Positions 1-8,560 of a DNA stretch of 64,000 bases are shown here, one piece after another. The stretch is from Saccharothrix coeruleofusca (GTDB lineage: Bacteria > Actinomycetota > Actinomycetes > Mycobacteriales > Pseudonocardiaceae), in the NCBI RefSeq assembly GCF_014648515.1, contig NZ_BMRG01000008.1, positions 66,730 through 130,729 of the forward strand. The letters run 5' to 3'. A model generated the notes under the pieces. The model was not told the DNA's origin. It was given only the letters and a program-made list of their open reading frames with translations, and searched no databases. Each line of letters opens with the position of its first letter. Positions within the stretch are counted from its first letter, which is position 1. Made by a program: the position numbers and the translations under genes.

Positions 1-439
1 CCGCGACGACGAGAAGGAGATCGTGCGGCTGCTCAACGCGGGCGCGGACGACTACCTGGTCAAGCCGTTCTCCAGCGAGCACCTGGCCGCCCGGCTGTCG
101 GCGGTGCTGCGCCGCGCCCGCCGGGAGCCGCCGCCGGGGCCGCTGCGGATCGGCGAGCTGGTCATCGACCTGGACCGGCGCGAGGCCCGGCTGGGCGACC
201 GGGAGCTCAACCTGACCCGCAAGGAGTTCGACCTGCTGGCCTACCTGGCCGCCCGGCAGGGCAAGGTGGTGCCGCGCGCCGAGCTGCTGGCCAACCTGTG
301 GAACCTGTCCGGCCGCGACGACCAGACGCTGGACGTGCACCTGTCGTGGCTGCGCCGCAAGCTCGGCGAGCGGGCCGCCCAGCCGCGCTACCTGCACACC
401 GTGCGCGGGGTCGGCTTCAAGCTGACGGCCGCCGGATGA
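1..439 (+). CDS. OmpR/PhoB-family response regulator, 3' part
   Basis: This is a DNA-binding response regulator cut by the left window edge; the frame is open from base 2. What remains is the end of the receiver domain, including the conserved Lys in DDYLVKPF, and then a complete winged-helix output domain (roughly the last 95 residues). The output domain has typical OmpR-type features: the RKEFDLLAYLA segment, the recognition-helix region and the C-terminal VRGVGFKL hairpin. The phospho-acceptor Asp lies upstream of the window. The histidine kinase gene begins 10 nt after the stop, so the two form a two-component operon. The GTG at 23 is internal to the receiver domain, not the true start. 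The signal sensed cannot be inferred. Confidence 0.95.
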   Translation, partial: RDDEKEIVRLLNAGADDYLVKPFSSEHLAARLSAVLRRARREPPPGPLRIGELVIDLDRREARLGDRELNLTRKEFDLLAYLAARQGKVVPRAELLANLWNLSGRDDQTLDVHLSWLRRKLGERAAQPRYLHTVRGVGFKLTAAG

Positions 440-449
440 GGACGACCGC

Positions 450-1733
450 GTGAGGAAGTCGCTGGCGCTGGTCTCGCTCGCGGTCACCTCCATGGTGGCG
501 CTGGCCTTCCTCATCCCACTGGCCCTGGTGGTGCGCCAGCTCGCCGAGGACCGGGCGCTGGCCGACGCCGAGCGGCGGGCCGGGGCGCTGGCCCCGGTGC
601 TGGTGATCACCGACGACCCGGCGGCGGTGCGGCAGGCGCTGGCGGGCAGCGACGGGCAGGTCGCGGTGCACCTGGGCGGCGGGCGGGTGGTCGGCTCGGG
701 CAAGGCGACCGAGGAGCAGCTGCGCACCGCCGCGCGGGAGGGGCGGGCGTTCGTCGCCGAGGTCCCGGACGGCCGGGTGCACGTCCAGCCGGTGGTGCTG
801 GACCGGGGCCGGGTCGTGGTGGTCGAGGCGTTCGTGGCGCGGGAGGAGCTGGCCCGCGGCGTCACGCAGGCGTGGCTGGCGCTCAGCGGGGTCGCGGTGA
901 CCCTGGTGCTGGGCTCGGTGCTGGTCGCCGACCGGCTGGGCGCGCGGGTGGTCAAGGCGTCGCGGGCGCTGGCCGACCAGGCGCGCAAGATGGAGCAGGG
1001 CGACCTGGCCGCCCGCGTCACGCCCACCGGCCCACCGGAGCTGGTGGAGGTCGGCGGCGCGTTCAACCGGATGGCCGACCGGCTGGGCCAGCTCGTCACC
1101 GCCGAGCGCGAGGTGCTGGCCGACCTGTCGCACCGGCTGCGTACCCCGCTGACCGCGCTGCGGCTGGACTCGGAGACGCTGGGCGCCGACAGCGGCGCCA
1201 ACCGGGTCCGGCAAGCCGTGCACGCGCTCGAGCGCGAGGTCAACGAGCTGATCCGGGCGGCCCGCCGGGAGCTGGACGACCCGGCGGGCACGCGCTGCGA
1301 CGCCGCGGAGGTGGTGCGCGACCGGCTGGTGTTCTGGTCCGCGCTGGCCGACGACCAGCAGCGACTGTGGAACCTGCGCGGCGTCGAGCGGCCCGCGCTG
1401 GTGCCGCTGACCCGCAGCGACCTGGCCGCGGCGATGGACGCCGTGCTGGGCAACGTCTTCCGGCACACCCCCGAGGGCACCGGGTTCGTGGTGGCGCTGT
1501 TCCACCAGGCCGACCGGGTGATCGTGGTGATCGAGGACGCCGGTCCCGGCATCGCCGACCTGGAGGCCGCGCTGCGGCGGGGCAGCAGCGGCGCGGGCTC
1601 GACCGGCCTGGGCCTGGACATCGCGCGCCGCGCCGCGGAGTCCACCGGGGGCTCGCTGGTGGTCGACCGAGGCCCGCTGGGCGGCACGCGCGTGCAGCTG
1701 CGGCTGACCCGGCTGGATGACGCTCCAGTCTGA
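450..1733 (+). CDS. HAMP-domain sensor histidine kinase
   Basis: 427-aa membrane histidine kinase, partner of the upstream response regulator. Order: a transmembrane helix at about residues 5-27, an extracytoplasmic sensor of about 110 residues, a second helix at about 141-163, a HAMP linker, a DHp domain with the phospho-acceptor His228 in DLSHRLRTPL, and a HATPase domain. The N box is degenerate (NVFRHTPEG); the G1 box is EDAGPGI and the G2 box is GSTGLGLDIA. The GTG start follows the regulator stop by 10 nt. The short extracytoplasmic loop has no recognisable fold, so the stimulus is unknown. The architecture is ordinary for actinobacterial kinases. Confidence 0.93.
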   Translation: MRKSLALVSLAVTSMVALAFLIPLALVVRQLAEDRALADAERRAGALAPVLVITDDPAAVRQALAGSDGQVAVHLGGGRVVGSGKATEEQLRTAAREGRAFVAEVPDGRVHVQPVVLDRGRVVVVEAFVAREELARGVTQAWLALSGVAVTLVLGSVLVADRLGARVVKASRALADQARKMEQGDLAARVTPTGPPELVEVGGAFNRMADRLGQLVTAEREVLADLSHRLRTPLTALRLDSETLGADSGANRVRQAVHALEREVNELIRAARRELDDPAGTRCDAAEVVRDRLVFWSALADDQQRLWNLRGVERPALVPLTRSDLAAAMDAVLGNVFRHTPEGTGFVVALFHQADRVIVVIEDAGPGIADLEAALRRGSSGAGSTGLGLDIARRAAESTGGSLVVDRGPLGGTRVQLRLTRLDDAPV

Positions 1734-1976
1734 CCCGAGCGGCCTTTCCCGAACCTGATGACAACTTTAAATCTTCCATAAATAAATGCCTGTTGACATT
1801 TCCGCGAAGCTCGATAAAGTTGTTTCCAGGAAATGGGGCCGATCGCGGCGCTCCCAACGCTCGACCGGTCGACCCCATTCCACTCTGGTGCGGCGACCGC
1901 GTGCGCTACCCTGCATAGAGCGCAGTCGCGGTCGCCGCGCCCGAAAATCGCTGTCGAACGCAGATGAGGTTTTCGC
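1734..1976. promoter_or_regulatory. intergenic region with sigma-70-like promoter
   Basis: This spacer is AT-rich over about 1755-1830, unlike the surrounding sequence. It contains TTGACA at 1793-1798 and TAAAGT at 1815-1820, a 16-bp spacing consistent with a housekeeping promoter for the CAP lipoprotein gene. The predicted leader is about 150 nt. A second TACCCT box lies near 1906. I see no RNA gene or riboswitch fold. Confidence 0.45.
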
Positions 1977-2708
1977 GTGTCGCGCAAGAGCACCGCACTG
2001 CCCGTCGCCGCCTTCGCCCTGCTGGCACTGACCGGTTGTGAGGAGCCGGAGTCGATCGGGCTCGTGGGCGCCACCGCCACCACGACCACCCGCGCCCCGT
2101 TACAGCCCAGCGCCACCCCGACCACGAGCACCACGACGATCACCAGCGGCACCACCACGACGACGAGCACGACCACGACGACGAGCACCACGACCGCCGA
2201 GCCGACGACCACCACGACGACGGTCGCCGCCGCCACCACCACGACCAGCAGGCCACCTGCCGTCACCGCCACCACGACGACGGTCGCCGCGAAGCCGCCG
2301 GTCACCACCACGAAGGCCCAGGGCGAAGCCGACATCGCCGAGGCCAGGGTGGTCGAGCTGACCAACGCCGAACGCGCCCGCAACGGCTGCCCCGCGCTGG
2401 CCGCCGACCCGCGACTGGCCAAGGCCGCCCGCGCGCACAGCGCCGACATGGCCGCGCAGAACTACTTCAGCCACGTGTCCAAGGACGGCCGCTCGTTCGT
2501 CGACCGGATCAAGGCCGCGGGCTACCCCACCCCCGGCGCGGAGAACATCGCCGCGGGCCAGCGCACGCCCGAGGACGTGGTGAAGGGCTGGATGAATTCC
2601 GCGGGCCACCGCGCGAACATCCTCAACTGCGGGCTCAAGGCGATTGGCGCGGGCATGGCCAGGGGTGGTTCCTACGGAATCTACTGGACCCAGAACTTCG
2701 GCTGGTGA
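1977..2708 (+). CDS. CAP/SCP-domain lipoprotein with Thr-rich linker
   Basis: 243-aa exported lipoprotein. The short signal peptide ends in the lipobox LALTGC, with Cys21 as the predicted lipidation site. A low-complexity Thr/Pro linker of about 85 residues follows (runs of ACC and ACG codons), then a CAP (SCP/PR-1) domain from about residue 120. Family motifs are visible: LTNAERARNGCPAL, YFSHVSKDG, GENIAAG and GWMNSAGHRANIL. Bacterial CAP proteins of this type are surface proteins of mostly unknown biochemical role. The linker probably spans the peptidoglycan. The GTG start was chosen because it opens the signal peptide directly. The gene is monocistronic and ends before a strong hairpin. 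Confidence 0.92.
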   Translation: MSRKSTALPVAAFALLALTGCEEPESIGLVGATATTTTRAPLQPSATPTTSTTTITSGTTTTTSTTTTTSTTTAEPTTTTTTVAAATTTTSRPPAVTATTTTVAAKPPVTTTKAQGEADIAEARVVELTNAERARNGCPALAADPRLAKAARAHSADMAAQNYFSHVSKDGRSFVDRIKAAGYPTPGAENIAAGQRTPEDVVKGWMNSAGHRANILNCGLKAIGAGMARGGSYGIYWTQNFGW

Positions 2709-2834
2709 CCCCTCGACACCCCGCGTGACCCGAATGCTCCGGTCATCGCGGGTGACATGCGCCGCCCGGACAACGCACCCGGCGGTAAACGGCGGCATCG
2801 CCGGGTGCCGCACCCGTCGCGGCGCATAGGCGAA

Positions 2835-2868
2835 CGCCCCCGCTCCCACTCCGGTGGGGGCGGGGGCG
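2835..2868. terminator. bidirectional terminator hairpin
   Basis: A 14-bp GC stem (2835-2848 pairing with 2855-2868, one G-T wobble) closes a 6-nt loop between two converging genes, the CAP lipoprotein and the Lrp regulator. There is no U-tract, as is usual in actinomycetes. Confidence 0.75.
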
Positions 2869-2906
2869 CTCTGCCGTTGTCGGGGCTGTTGTCGGAATTG
2901 ACGGTT

Positions 2907-3383
2907 TCACAGCCGTGGCTGGTGGGCTTCGGCGGGCAGTTCGTCGAGGATCAGCACGGTGTGGCTGGAGGTCACGTCCGGCATGGTCTGCAACCGGGTC
3001 AGCACCAGGTCGCGCAGGCTGTGCGCGTCCGGCGCACGCACCAGCAGCACCAGGTCGTAGTCGCCGGAGACCAGCGCCCCGTGCCAGACCTCGGGGATCT
3101 CCAGCACCCGCTGGCGCACCGCCTTCCACGAGTGCTGGCTGATCTTGAGGTAGACGTAGGCGGAGATGCCGTAGCCGTAGCGCTCCGGGTCCACCACCGC
3201 CGAGTAGCCGGTGATCACCCCGTCCCGGTGCAGCCGCTCCACCCGCGAGTACGCGCTGGCGCGGGAGATGTGCAGCCGCTCGGCCAGCGCCCGCATCGAC
3301 AGCCTGCCCTCCGCGCGCAGCGCCTCCACGATGCGGCGGTCCGTGGTGTCGAGCGGAGCCGTTCGTCCAGCGCTGGGCGTCAT
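2907..3383 (-). CDS. Lrp/AsnC-family regulator (BkdR-like)
   Basis: 158-aa regulator. An N-terminal AsnC-type helix-turn-helix (LDTTDRRIVEALRAEGRLSMRALAERL, then the recognition helix ISRASAYSRV) is followed by a RAM/AsnC ligand-binding domain containing GDYDLVLLVRAPD. The ATG at 3383 is preferred over upstream in-frame starts because it matches family length. It is divergent from the 2-oxoacid dehydrogenase operon, the usual position of BkdR-type regulators of branched-chain amino acid breakdown. A 7-bp palindrome at 3418-3436 lies between the genes as a likely operator. The effector (Leu, Ile, Val or their oxo acids) is inferred from context. Confidence 0.9.
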   Translation of the reverse strand: MTPSAGRTAPLDTTDRRIVEALRAEGRLSMRALAERLHISRASAYSRVERLHRDGVITGYSAVVDPERYGYGISAYVYLKISQHSWKAVRQRVLEIPEVWHGALVSGDYDLVLLVRAPDAHSLRDLVLTRLQTMPDVTSSHTVLILDELPAEAHQPRL

Positions 3384-3504
3384 GTGGCCGACTGTAACCC
3401 GATCGCGCGGCCATCCGTCCGGATTGTCCATCCGGAACTGGAAGATCGGTCGGTGTGAGCCGGATCATGCCAGGCACCGCGTTCCACCAGTTCCGGAGGT
3501 GCCC
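3384..3504. promoter_or_regulatory. divergent control region of Lrp regulator and bkd operon
   Basis: Contains TCCGGAT-N5-ATCCGGA at 3418-3436, a candidate Lrp-family operator. It also contains a 10-bp inverted repeat, CCGGAACTGG (3432-3441) with CCAGTTCCGG (3487-3496), whose right arm ends in the Shine-Dalgarno of the E1alpha gene. The second repeat could sequester the ribosome site. Confidence 0.5.
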
Positions 3505-4584
3505 ATGGCCCGCCTGCGCGCACCCGAGCGGGAGCGGACGCTGCTCCCCTCGGAGGAGCCGTTGTCGTTGCTGCGCAAGGACGGCTCGCCGGTCGAGGAC
3601 TCGCCGCTGGAGATGCCCGACGACGACGTGCTGGTGCGGCTGCACCGGCACATGGTGATCGGCCGCCGGTTCGACACCCAGGCAACCGCGCTGACCAAGC
3701 AGGGCAGGCTGGCGGTCTACCCGTCCTCGCGCGGGCAGGAGGCGTGCCAGGTCGGCGCGGTGCTGGCGCTGCGCGAGCAGGACTGGCTGTTCCCCACCTA
3801 CCGGGACTCGGTGGCGCTGGTGACCAGGGGCGTGGACCCGGCCGGGGCGCTGACCCTGCTGCGGGGCGACTGGCACCTGGGCTACGACCCGCACGAGCAC
3901 CGGGTCGGCCCGCAGTGCACGCCGCTGGCGACCAACACCCCGCACGCCGTGGGCTTCGCGCACGCGGCCCGGCTCAAGGGCGAGGACACCGCCGCGCTGG
4001 TGATGCTGGGCGACGGCGCGACCAGCGAGGGCGACACCCACGAGGCGCTGAACTTCGCGGGCGTGTGGCGGACGCCGGTGGTGTTCCTGGTGCAGAACAA
4101 CGGCTACGCCATCAGCGTGCCGCTGAGCAAGCAGACCGCCGCGCCCTCGCTGGCGCACAAGGGCATCGGCTACGGCGTGCCGTCGGTGCTGGTGGACGGC
4201 AACGACGCCGCCGCGGTCTACGCGGTGGTGCGCGAGGCGCTGCGCGCGGACGGGCCGACGCTGGTCGAGGCGATCACCTACCGCATCGAGGCGCACACCA
4301 ACGCCGACGACGCCACCCGCTACCGCGACGCCGACGAGGTCGCCGCCTGGCTGGACCGCGACCCGGTGGACCGCCTGGAGGCGCACCTGGTCTCGCGCGG
4401 TCTGCTCGACGCCGCGGGCAAGCGGGCGCTGGCCGAGGAGGCCGAGGCGTTCGCCGCGCGGGTGCGCGAGCAGCTCAACGCCGACGTGGAGACCGACCCG
4501 GCGGAGCTGTTCGCCCACGTCTACGCCGAACCCACCACCCACCTGCGCGAGCAGGCGGCGCAGCTGGCGCGGGAGCTGGCATGA
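3505..4584 (+). CDS. bkdA: 2-oxoacid dehydrogenase E1 alpha subunit
   Basis: 359-aa thiamine-diphosphate-binding alpha subunit of a branched-chain 2-oxoacid (or pyruvate) dehydrogenase complex, which decarboxylates the 2-oxo acid and acylates the E2 lipoyl arm. The TPP motif starts at about residue 169 (GDGATSEGD) and ends in VFLVQNN near 199; the phosphorylation-loop region IEAHTNADDATRYR is also conserved. ATG 3505 has a good Shine-Dalgarno (CGGAGGT). The next gene overlaps by 4 nt. The divergent Lrp regulator favours the branched-chain function over pyruvate, but sequence alone cannot exclude PdhA. Confidence 0.9.
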   Translation: MARLRAPERERTLLPSEEPLSLLRKDGSPVEDSPLEMPDDDVLVRLHRHMVIGRRFDTQATALTKQGRLAVYPSSRGQEACQVGAVLALREQDWLFPTYRDSVALVTRGVDPAGALTLLRGDWHLGYDPHEHRVGPQCTPLATNTPHAVGFAHAARLKGEDTAALVMLGDGATSEGDTHEALNFAGVWRTPVVFLVQNNGYAISVPLSKQTAAPSLAHKGIGYGVPSVLVDGNDAAAVYAVVREALRADGPTLVEAITYRIEAHTNADDATRYRDADEVAAWLDRDPVDRLEAHLVSRGLLDAAGKRALAEEAEAFAARVREQLNADVETDPAELFAHVYAEPTTHLREQAAQLARELA

Positions 4585-5600
4585 CCACGGGCACGACCAC
4601 GGGCACGACCGTGGTGTCCATGGCGGCCGCGCTCAACCGGGCGCTGGCCGACGCGCTGGAGGCCGACGAGCGCGTGCTGGTCTTCGGCGAGGACGTGGGC
4701 GCGCTGGGCGGGGTGTTCCGGGTGACCGACGGGCTGGCGGCCCGCTTCGGCGAGCGGCGGGTGTTCGACACCCCGCTGGCCGAGTCCGGCATCGTCGGCA
4801 CCGCCATCGGCATGGCCATGAACGGCCTGCGCCCGGTGGTGGAGATGCAGTTCGACGCCTTCGCCTACCCGGCGTTCGAGCAGATCACCAGCCACCTGGC
4901 CAAGCTGCGCAACCGCACCCGCGGCCGGGTCGAGGTGCCGGTGGTCATCCGGGTGCCCTACGGCGGCGGCATCGGCGGGGTGGAGCACCACTGCGACTCC
5001 TCGGAGGCCTACTACACCCACACCCCCGGCCTGCGCGTGGTCACCCCCGGCACCCCGGACGACGCCTACCGGCTGCTGCGCGACGCGATCGACTCGCCCG
5101 ACCCGGTGGTGTTCCTCGAACCCAAGCGCCGCTACTGGACCAAGGGGCCGCTGCACGGCGGCCCGGCGGCGGCGTTCGACCGGGCCGTGGTGCGCCGCCA
5201 CGGCCGCGACGTGACGCTGATCGCCTACGGGCCGATGGTCGCCACCGCGCTGGAGACCGCCGAGGCCGCCCGCGAGGAGGGCTGGGACGTCGAGGTGGTC
5301 GACCTGCGCAGCCTGTCGCCGTTCGACGACGAGACCGTGTGCGCGTCGGTGCGCCGGACCGGGCGGGCCGTGGTGGTGCACGAGGCGTCCGGGTTCGGCG
5401 GCTACGGCGCGGAGGTCGTGGCGCGGGTGACCGAGCGCTGCTTCCACCACCTGCACGCCCCCGTGCTGCGGGTGACCGGTTTCGACATCCCCTACCCGCC
5501 GCCGAAGCTGGAGAAGCACCACCTGCCCGGCGTGGACCGCGTCCTCGACGCGATCGACCGGCTGCAGTGGGACGACCGGGTGGTGGTGCGCGGTGCCTGA
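4581..5600 (+). CDS. bkdB: 2-oxoacid dehydrogenase E1 beta subunit
   Basis: 339-aa beta subunit that forms the alpha2beta2 E1 with the previous gene. Recognisable segments are VLVFGEDVGALGGVFRVTDGL, DTPLAESGIVGTAIGMA and the C-terminal transketolase-like part with VDLRSLSPFDDETV. The ATG overlaps the upstream stop (ATGA), implying translational coupling. A Thr/Gly-rich N-terminus (TTGTTTGTT) precedes the conserved part, so GTG 4611 or ATG 4620 are alternative starts. The E2 gene begins before this one ends, so all three subunits are co-produced. Confidence 0.92.
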   Translation: MTTGTTTGTTVVSMAAALNRALADALEADERVLVFGEDVGALGGVFRVTDGLAARFGERRVFDTPLAESGIVGTAIGMAMNGLRPVVEMQFDAFAYPAFEQITSHLAKLRNRTRGRVEVPVVIRVPYGGGIGGVEHHCDSSEAYYTHTPGLRVVTPGTPDDAYRLLRDAIDSPDPVVFLEPKRRYWTKGPLHGGPAAAFDRAVVRRHGRDVTLIAYGPMVATALETAEAAREEGWDVEVVDLRSLSPFDDETVCASVRRTGRAVVVHEASGFGGYGAEVVARVTERCFHHLHAPVLRVTGFDIPYPPPKLEKHHLPGVDRVLDAIDRLQWDDRVVVRGA

Positions 5601-6837
5601 CTTCCGGCTGCCCGACCTCGGCGAGGGCCTGACCGAGGGCGAGATCGTGACCTGGCTGGTGTCGGTCGGCGACCGGGTGGTGGTCGACCAGCCCGTGGTG
5701 GAGGTGGAGACGGCCAAGGCCGTCGTGGAGGTGCCCTGCCCGTTCGAGGGCGTGGTGAGCGCCCGGTTCGGCGAACCGGGGGAGAAGCTGGCCGTGGGGT
5801 CGGTGCTGCTGACCGTCGGCGAGCCAGAGCCGTCCGGTGGTCGCAGCGGCAACGTGCTCATCGGCTACGGCACGTCCGCCGCGCCGCGCCGCAGGCGCCG
5901 GGCGGGGGCCCGCGTGCCCGCACCGCAGGCGCCGAGCATCCCCGCGCAGGCGGCTCCCGCCGAGGCAGTTCCCATCGAAAAGGGCCCCGTCGAGGAGGCC
6001 CCGTCCGGCAACCCCGGCGTCATCTCCCCGCTGGTGCGCCGCCTGGCCAAGGAGAACGGCCTGGCGCTGGAGCGCATCCGGGGCACCGGGCCCGGCGGCG
6101 TCATCCGCCGCGTCGACGTGGAGCGGGAACTGGCCGCCCGCACCGCCGAGCCCACCGCCGCGCCCACTGGTGGCAGGCGCATCCCGCTGCGCGGCCCGCG
6201 CGGCGCGATCGCGCGCAAGCTGGCCACCTCGCGCCGCGAGATCCCCGAGGCCACCGTGTGGGTGGACGTGGACGCCACCGGCCTGTTGCAGGCCCGCGCG
6301 GCGCTGCCGTCGGTGTCGCTGCTGGCGCTGCTGGCCCGGTTCACCGTGCTGGGGCTGAAGAAGTTCCCCGAGCTGAACTCGCGGGTCGAGGGCGACGAGG
6401 TGGTCGTGCTCGACGAGGTCCACCTGGGCTTCGCGGCCCAGACCGACCGGGGCCTGGTCGTGCCGGTGGTGCGCGACGCGCACACCCTGACCACCGCCGA
6501 GCTGGCGGCGGCGATCGCGGCCCACACCGCCTCGGCGCGCGCGGGCACGCTCACCCCCGCCGCGCTGACCGGCGGCACCTTCACCGTCAACAACTACGGC
6601 GTGTTCGGCGTGGACGGCTCGGCGGCGATCATCAACCACCCGGAGGCGGCGATCCTGGGCATCGGCCGGATCGTGGACCGGCCGTGGGCGGTGGACGGGC
6701 AGCTGGCGGTGCGCAAGGTCGGGCAGCTGACGCTGGCCTTCGACCACCGGGTGTGCGACGGCGGCACGGCGGGCGGGTTCCTGCGCTTCGTGGCCGACTG
6801 CGTCGAGTCGCCGATCACCGCGCTGGCGGACCTGTGA
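5593..6837 (+). CDS. bkdC: dihydrolipoamide acyltransferase (E2)
   Basis: 414-aa E2 core of the 2-oxoacid dehydrogenase complex, transferring the acyl group to CoA. Order: one lipoyl domain (residues 1-75, lipoylated Lys42 in ETAKAVVEV), an Ala/Pro-rich hinge, an E3-binding domain at about 138-172 (PLVRRLAKENGLAL, GTGPGGVI), and the acyltransferase domain ending in the FDHRVCDGG motif with catalytic His385. The GTG start overlaps the E1beta gene by 8 nt. There is only one lipoyl domain, as in BCKDH-type E2. No E3 gene is nearby; lipoamide dehydrogenase must come from elsewhere. A hairpin follows at 6846-6874. Confidence 0.92.
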   Translation: MPDFRLPDLGEGLTEGEIVTWLVSVGDRVVVDQPVVEVETAKAVVEVPCPFEGVVSARFGEPGEKLAVGSVLLTVGEPEPSGGRSGNVLIGYGTSAAPRRRRRAGARVPAPQAPSIPAQAAPAEAVPIEKGPVEEAPSGNPGVISPLVRRLAKENGLALERIRGTGPGGVIRRVDVERELAARTAEPTAAPTGGRRIPLRGPRGAIARKLATSRREIPEATVWVDVDATGLLQARAALPSVSLLALLARFTVLGLKKFPELNSRVEGDEVVVLDEVHLGFAAQTDRGLVVPVVRDAHTLTTAELAAAIAAHTASARAGTLTPAALTGGTFTVNNYGVFGVDGSAAIINHPEAAILGIGRIVDRPWAVDGQLAVRKVGQLTLAFDHRVCDGGTAGGFLRFVADCVESPITALADL

Positions 6838-6845
6838 CCTGAGTG

Positions 6846-6874
6846 GACGGCCGGTACCCGACGAACCGGCCGTC
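6846..6874 (+). terminator. terminator of the 2-oxoacid dehydrogenase operon
   Basis: A perfect 10-bp inverted repeat, GACGGCCGGT / ACCGGCCGTC, with a 9-nt loop begins 8 nt after the E2 stop codon. Confidence 0.7.
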
Positions 6875-6944
6875 GCGCACTCGTCCCGCACCGCACCGCG
6901 TTTATCGCGCGACCAACCACGTCCGCGCGCACTAGCGTGGCGGT

Positions 6945-7493
6945 GTGGCCAAACCCGACTACCCGATCCGGACCGAACGCCTGCTGCTGCGTCCCTTCAC
7001 CCCGGCCGACCACGCGGCCCTGCACTCCTGGCAGTCCCGCCCGGACGTGGTGCGCTACCTCTACGGCGGGCCCCGCACCCACGAGCAGACCGCGGAGAGC
7101 CTGGCGCTCAAGTGCTCGGTGACCTGGCCGTCCGAGGAGGGCCAGCACCTGGCGCTGGCGCTGCAGCGCGGGGACGAGGTCATCGGCGAGACGGTGCTCA
7201 AGTGGCACAGCCGGGAGCACCGGCAGGGCGAGATCGGCTACATCCTGCACCCCGACCACCACGGTCGCGGCTACGCCACCGAGGCGTCGCGGGCGATGCT
7301 GCGGCTGGCCTTCGAGAACCTGGGCCTGCACCGGGTGACCGCCTCCTGCGACGCGCGCAACGAGGCGTCGTGGCGGGTGATGGAGCGGCTGGGGATGCGG
7401 CGCGAGGCGCACTTCCGGCACAACGAGTGGTTCAAGGGCGGCTGGGGCGACGAGATGATCTACGCCATGCTGGAGGACGAGTGGCCCGGCTGA
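6945..7493 (+). CDS. GNAT N-acetyltransferase (RimJ/RimL type)
   Basis: 182-aa GNAT-fold acetyltransferase. The N-terminus IRTERLLLRPFTPADHAAL and the acetyl-CoA loop region HPDHHGRGYATEASRAML are typical of the RimJ/RimL-like subfamily acting on protein N-termini or small amines. NEASWRVMERLGMRREAHF is the usual C-terminal signature. The GTG start has no Shine-Dalgarno, but TAGCGT at 6933-6938 lies 6 nt upstream, indicating a leaderless transcript. The following gene overlaps by 13 nt and is probably co-transcribed. The substrate is not predictable. Confidence 0.88.
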   Translation: MAKPDYPIRTERLLLRPFTPADHAALHSWQSRPDVVRYLYGGPRTHEQTAESLALKCSVTWPSEEGQHLALALQRGDEVIGETVLKWHSREHRQGEIGYILHPDHHGRGYATEASRAMLRLAFENLGLHRVTASCDARNEASWRVMERLGMRREAHFRHNEWFKGGWGDEMIYAMLEDEWPG

Positions 7494-8095
7494 GCGGACC
7501 CGACCTGGTCTGGTACGTCAGCTACGGCTCCAACATGCGGGCCGAGCGGTTCGGCTGCTACCTCGCCGGGGGAGTGCCGGTCGGCGCCACCCGCGGCTAC
7601 CCCGGCTGCCGCGACCCCCGCCCGCCGCGCGCGGTGACCGGCTGGGAGATGGCGGGCGGCATCTACTTCGCCACCCACTCGCCGGTCTGGGACGGCGGTC
7701 GGGCGTTCTTCGACCCCGACCTGCCCGGCACCACCGCCGCGCGCGCCTACCTGGTCACCGCCGGGCAGTTCGCCGACGTGGCCTCGCAGGAGATGTACCG
7801 GGAACCGGGCGTGGACCTGGACCTGTCCGAGGTGCTGGCCACCGGCCGGGCCCAGCTCGGGCCCGGCCGGTACGAGACGCTGGTCCACCTCGGCGACCGC
7901 GACGGCCGCCCCGCGCTGACCTTCACCGCGCCGTGGCGCGCCGCCGAGGTCGAGCACACCGCGCCCTCGGCGGCCTACCTGCGGATGCTGGCCACCGGGC
8001 TGCGCGAGGCGCACGGCTGGGACACCGGGCGCGTGGCGGCGTACCTGGCGGAGGCCACCCCGTTCTGGTCCGCGCGGGACATCGCGGCGCTGTAG
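7481..8095 (+). CDS. gamma-glutamylcyclotransferase-like protein
   Basis: 204-aa protein beginning with WYVSYGSNM, the signature of the GGCT/BtrG fold, in which the YGSN loop binds gamma-glutamyl groups. A later glutamate in DLDLSEVLATG could be catalytic, but I cannot align it with certainty. It starts at GTG 7481 inside the end of the acetyltransferase gene, so the two are translationally coupled. Family members cleave gamma-glutamyl amines or handle histone-like substrates; here the substrate is unknown. The stop codon lies in the first of three 13-bp tandem repeats (8088-8126), each carrying a TAG. Confidence 0.72.
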   Translation: MARLSGPDLVWYVSYGSNMRAERFGCYLAGGVPVGATRGYPGCRDPRPPRAVTGWEMAGGIYFATHSPVWDGGRAFFDPDLPGTTAARAYLVTAGQFADVASQEMYREPGVDLDLSEVLATGRAQLGPGRYETLVHLGDRDGRPALTFTAPWRAAEVEHTAPSAAYLRMLATGLREAHGWDTGRVAAYLAEATPFWSARDIAAL

Positions 8096-8126
8096 CCAGA
8101 CGCTGTAGCCAGACGCTGTAGCCAGG
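8088..8126. repeat. three 13-bp tandem repeats over a stop codon
   Basis: The unit CGCTGTAGCCAGA occurs three times in tandem (the last base differs in the third copy). The first copy includes the TAG stop of the GGCT-like gene. It looks like a recent slippage duplication. Confidence 0.85.
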
Positions 8127-8141
8127 CGCTGCGACCAGGCC

Positions 8142-8560
8142 CTACTGGAACTTCCAGCGCTGGTTGGCCTGGCCGTTGCAGTAGTAGGCGCCGACGCCGG
8201 TGGTGACGGTGCCCTGCGGGTACTCCTGGTCCAGGCACCAGCCGCTGAGCGCGTTGACCAGCGTCGTGGTGTCGTCGTAGTGGTCCCGCTCCATCCGCCA
8301 GCGCTGGTTGGCCCCGCCGTTGCACGGCCACGCGCCGACCGCCGTGGTCGCCGTGCCCTGCGGGTACTCCTGGTCCAGGCACCAGCCGCTCAGCTCGTCG
8401 ACCACGACCGCCGTGTCGGCGGAGTCCCACCGCAGCACCCAGCGCTGGTTGGCCTGGCCGTTGCAGTGGTAGGCGCCGACGCCGGTGGTGGCGGTGCCCT
8501 GCGGGTACTCCTGGTCCAGGCACCAGCCGCTGAGCGCGTTGACCAGGCCGGGGTTGAGCG
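8142..8560. repeat. three near-identical lectin repeats at DNA level
   Basis: Segments at about 8150-8265, 8290-8400 and 8440-8555 share long identical stretches encoding the QxW lectin repeats (shared core TACTCCTGGTCCAGGCACCA on the + strand). The nucleotide identity suggests recent duplication or ongoing gene conversion. Confidence 0.85.

Noticed and set aside
23-439. GTG at 23 as the start of a small DNA-binding protein
   Set aside because: The same frame is open to the window edge and shows receiver-domain sequence upstream, so this is the tail of a larger regulator.
2060-2310. Repetitive ACC/ACG tract considered as a CRISPR-like or satellite array
   Set aside because: No spacer/repeat structure; it encodes the Thr-rich linker in frame.
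2100-2849. Antisense frame over the CAP lipoprotein linker
   Set aside because: Pure Arg/Gly low-complexity translation of the Thr-rich linker; the sense strand has a lipobox and CAP motifs.
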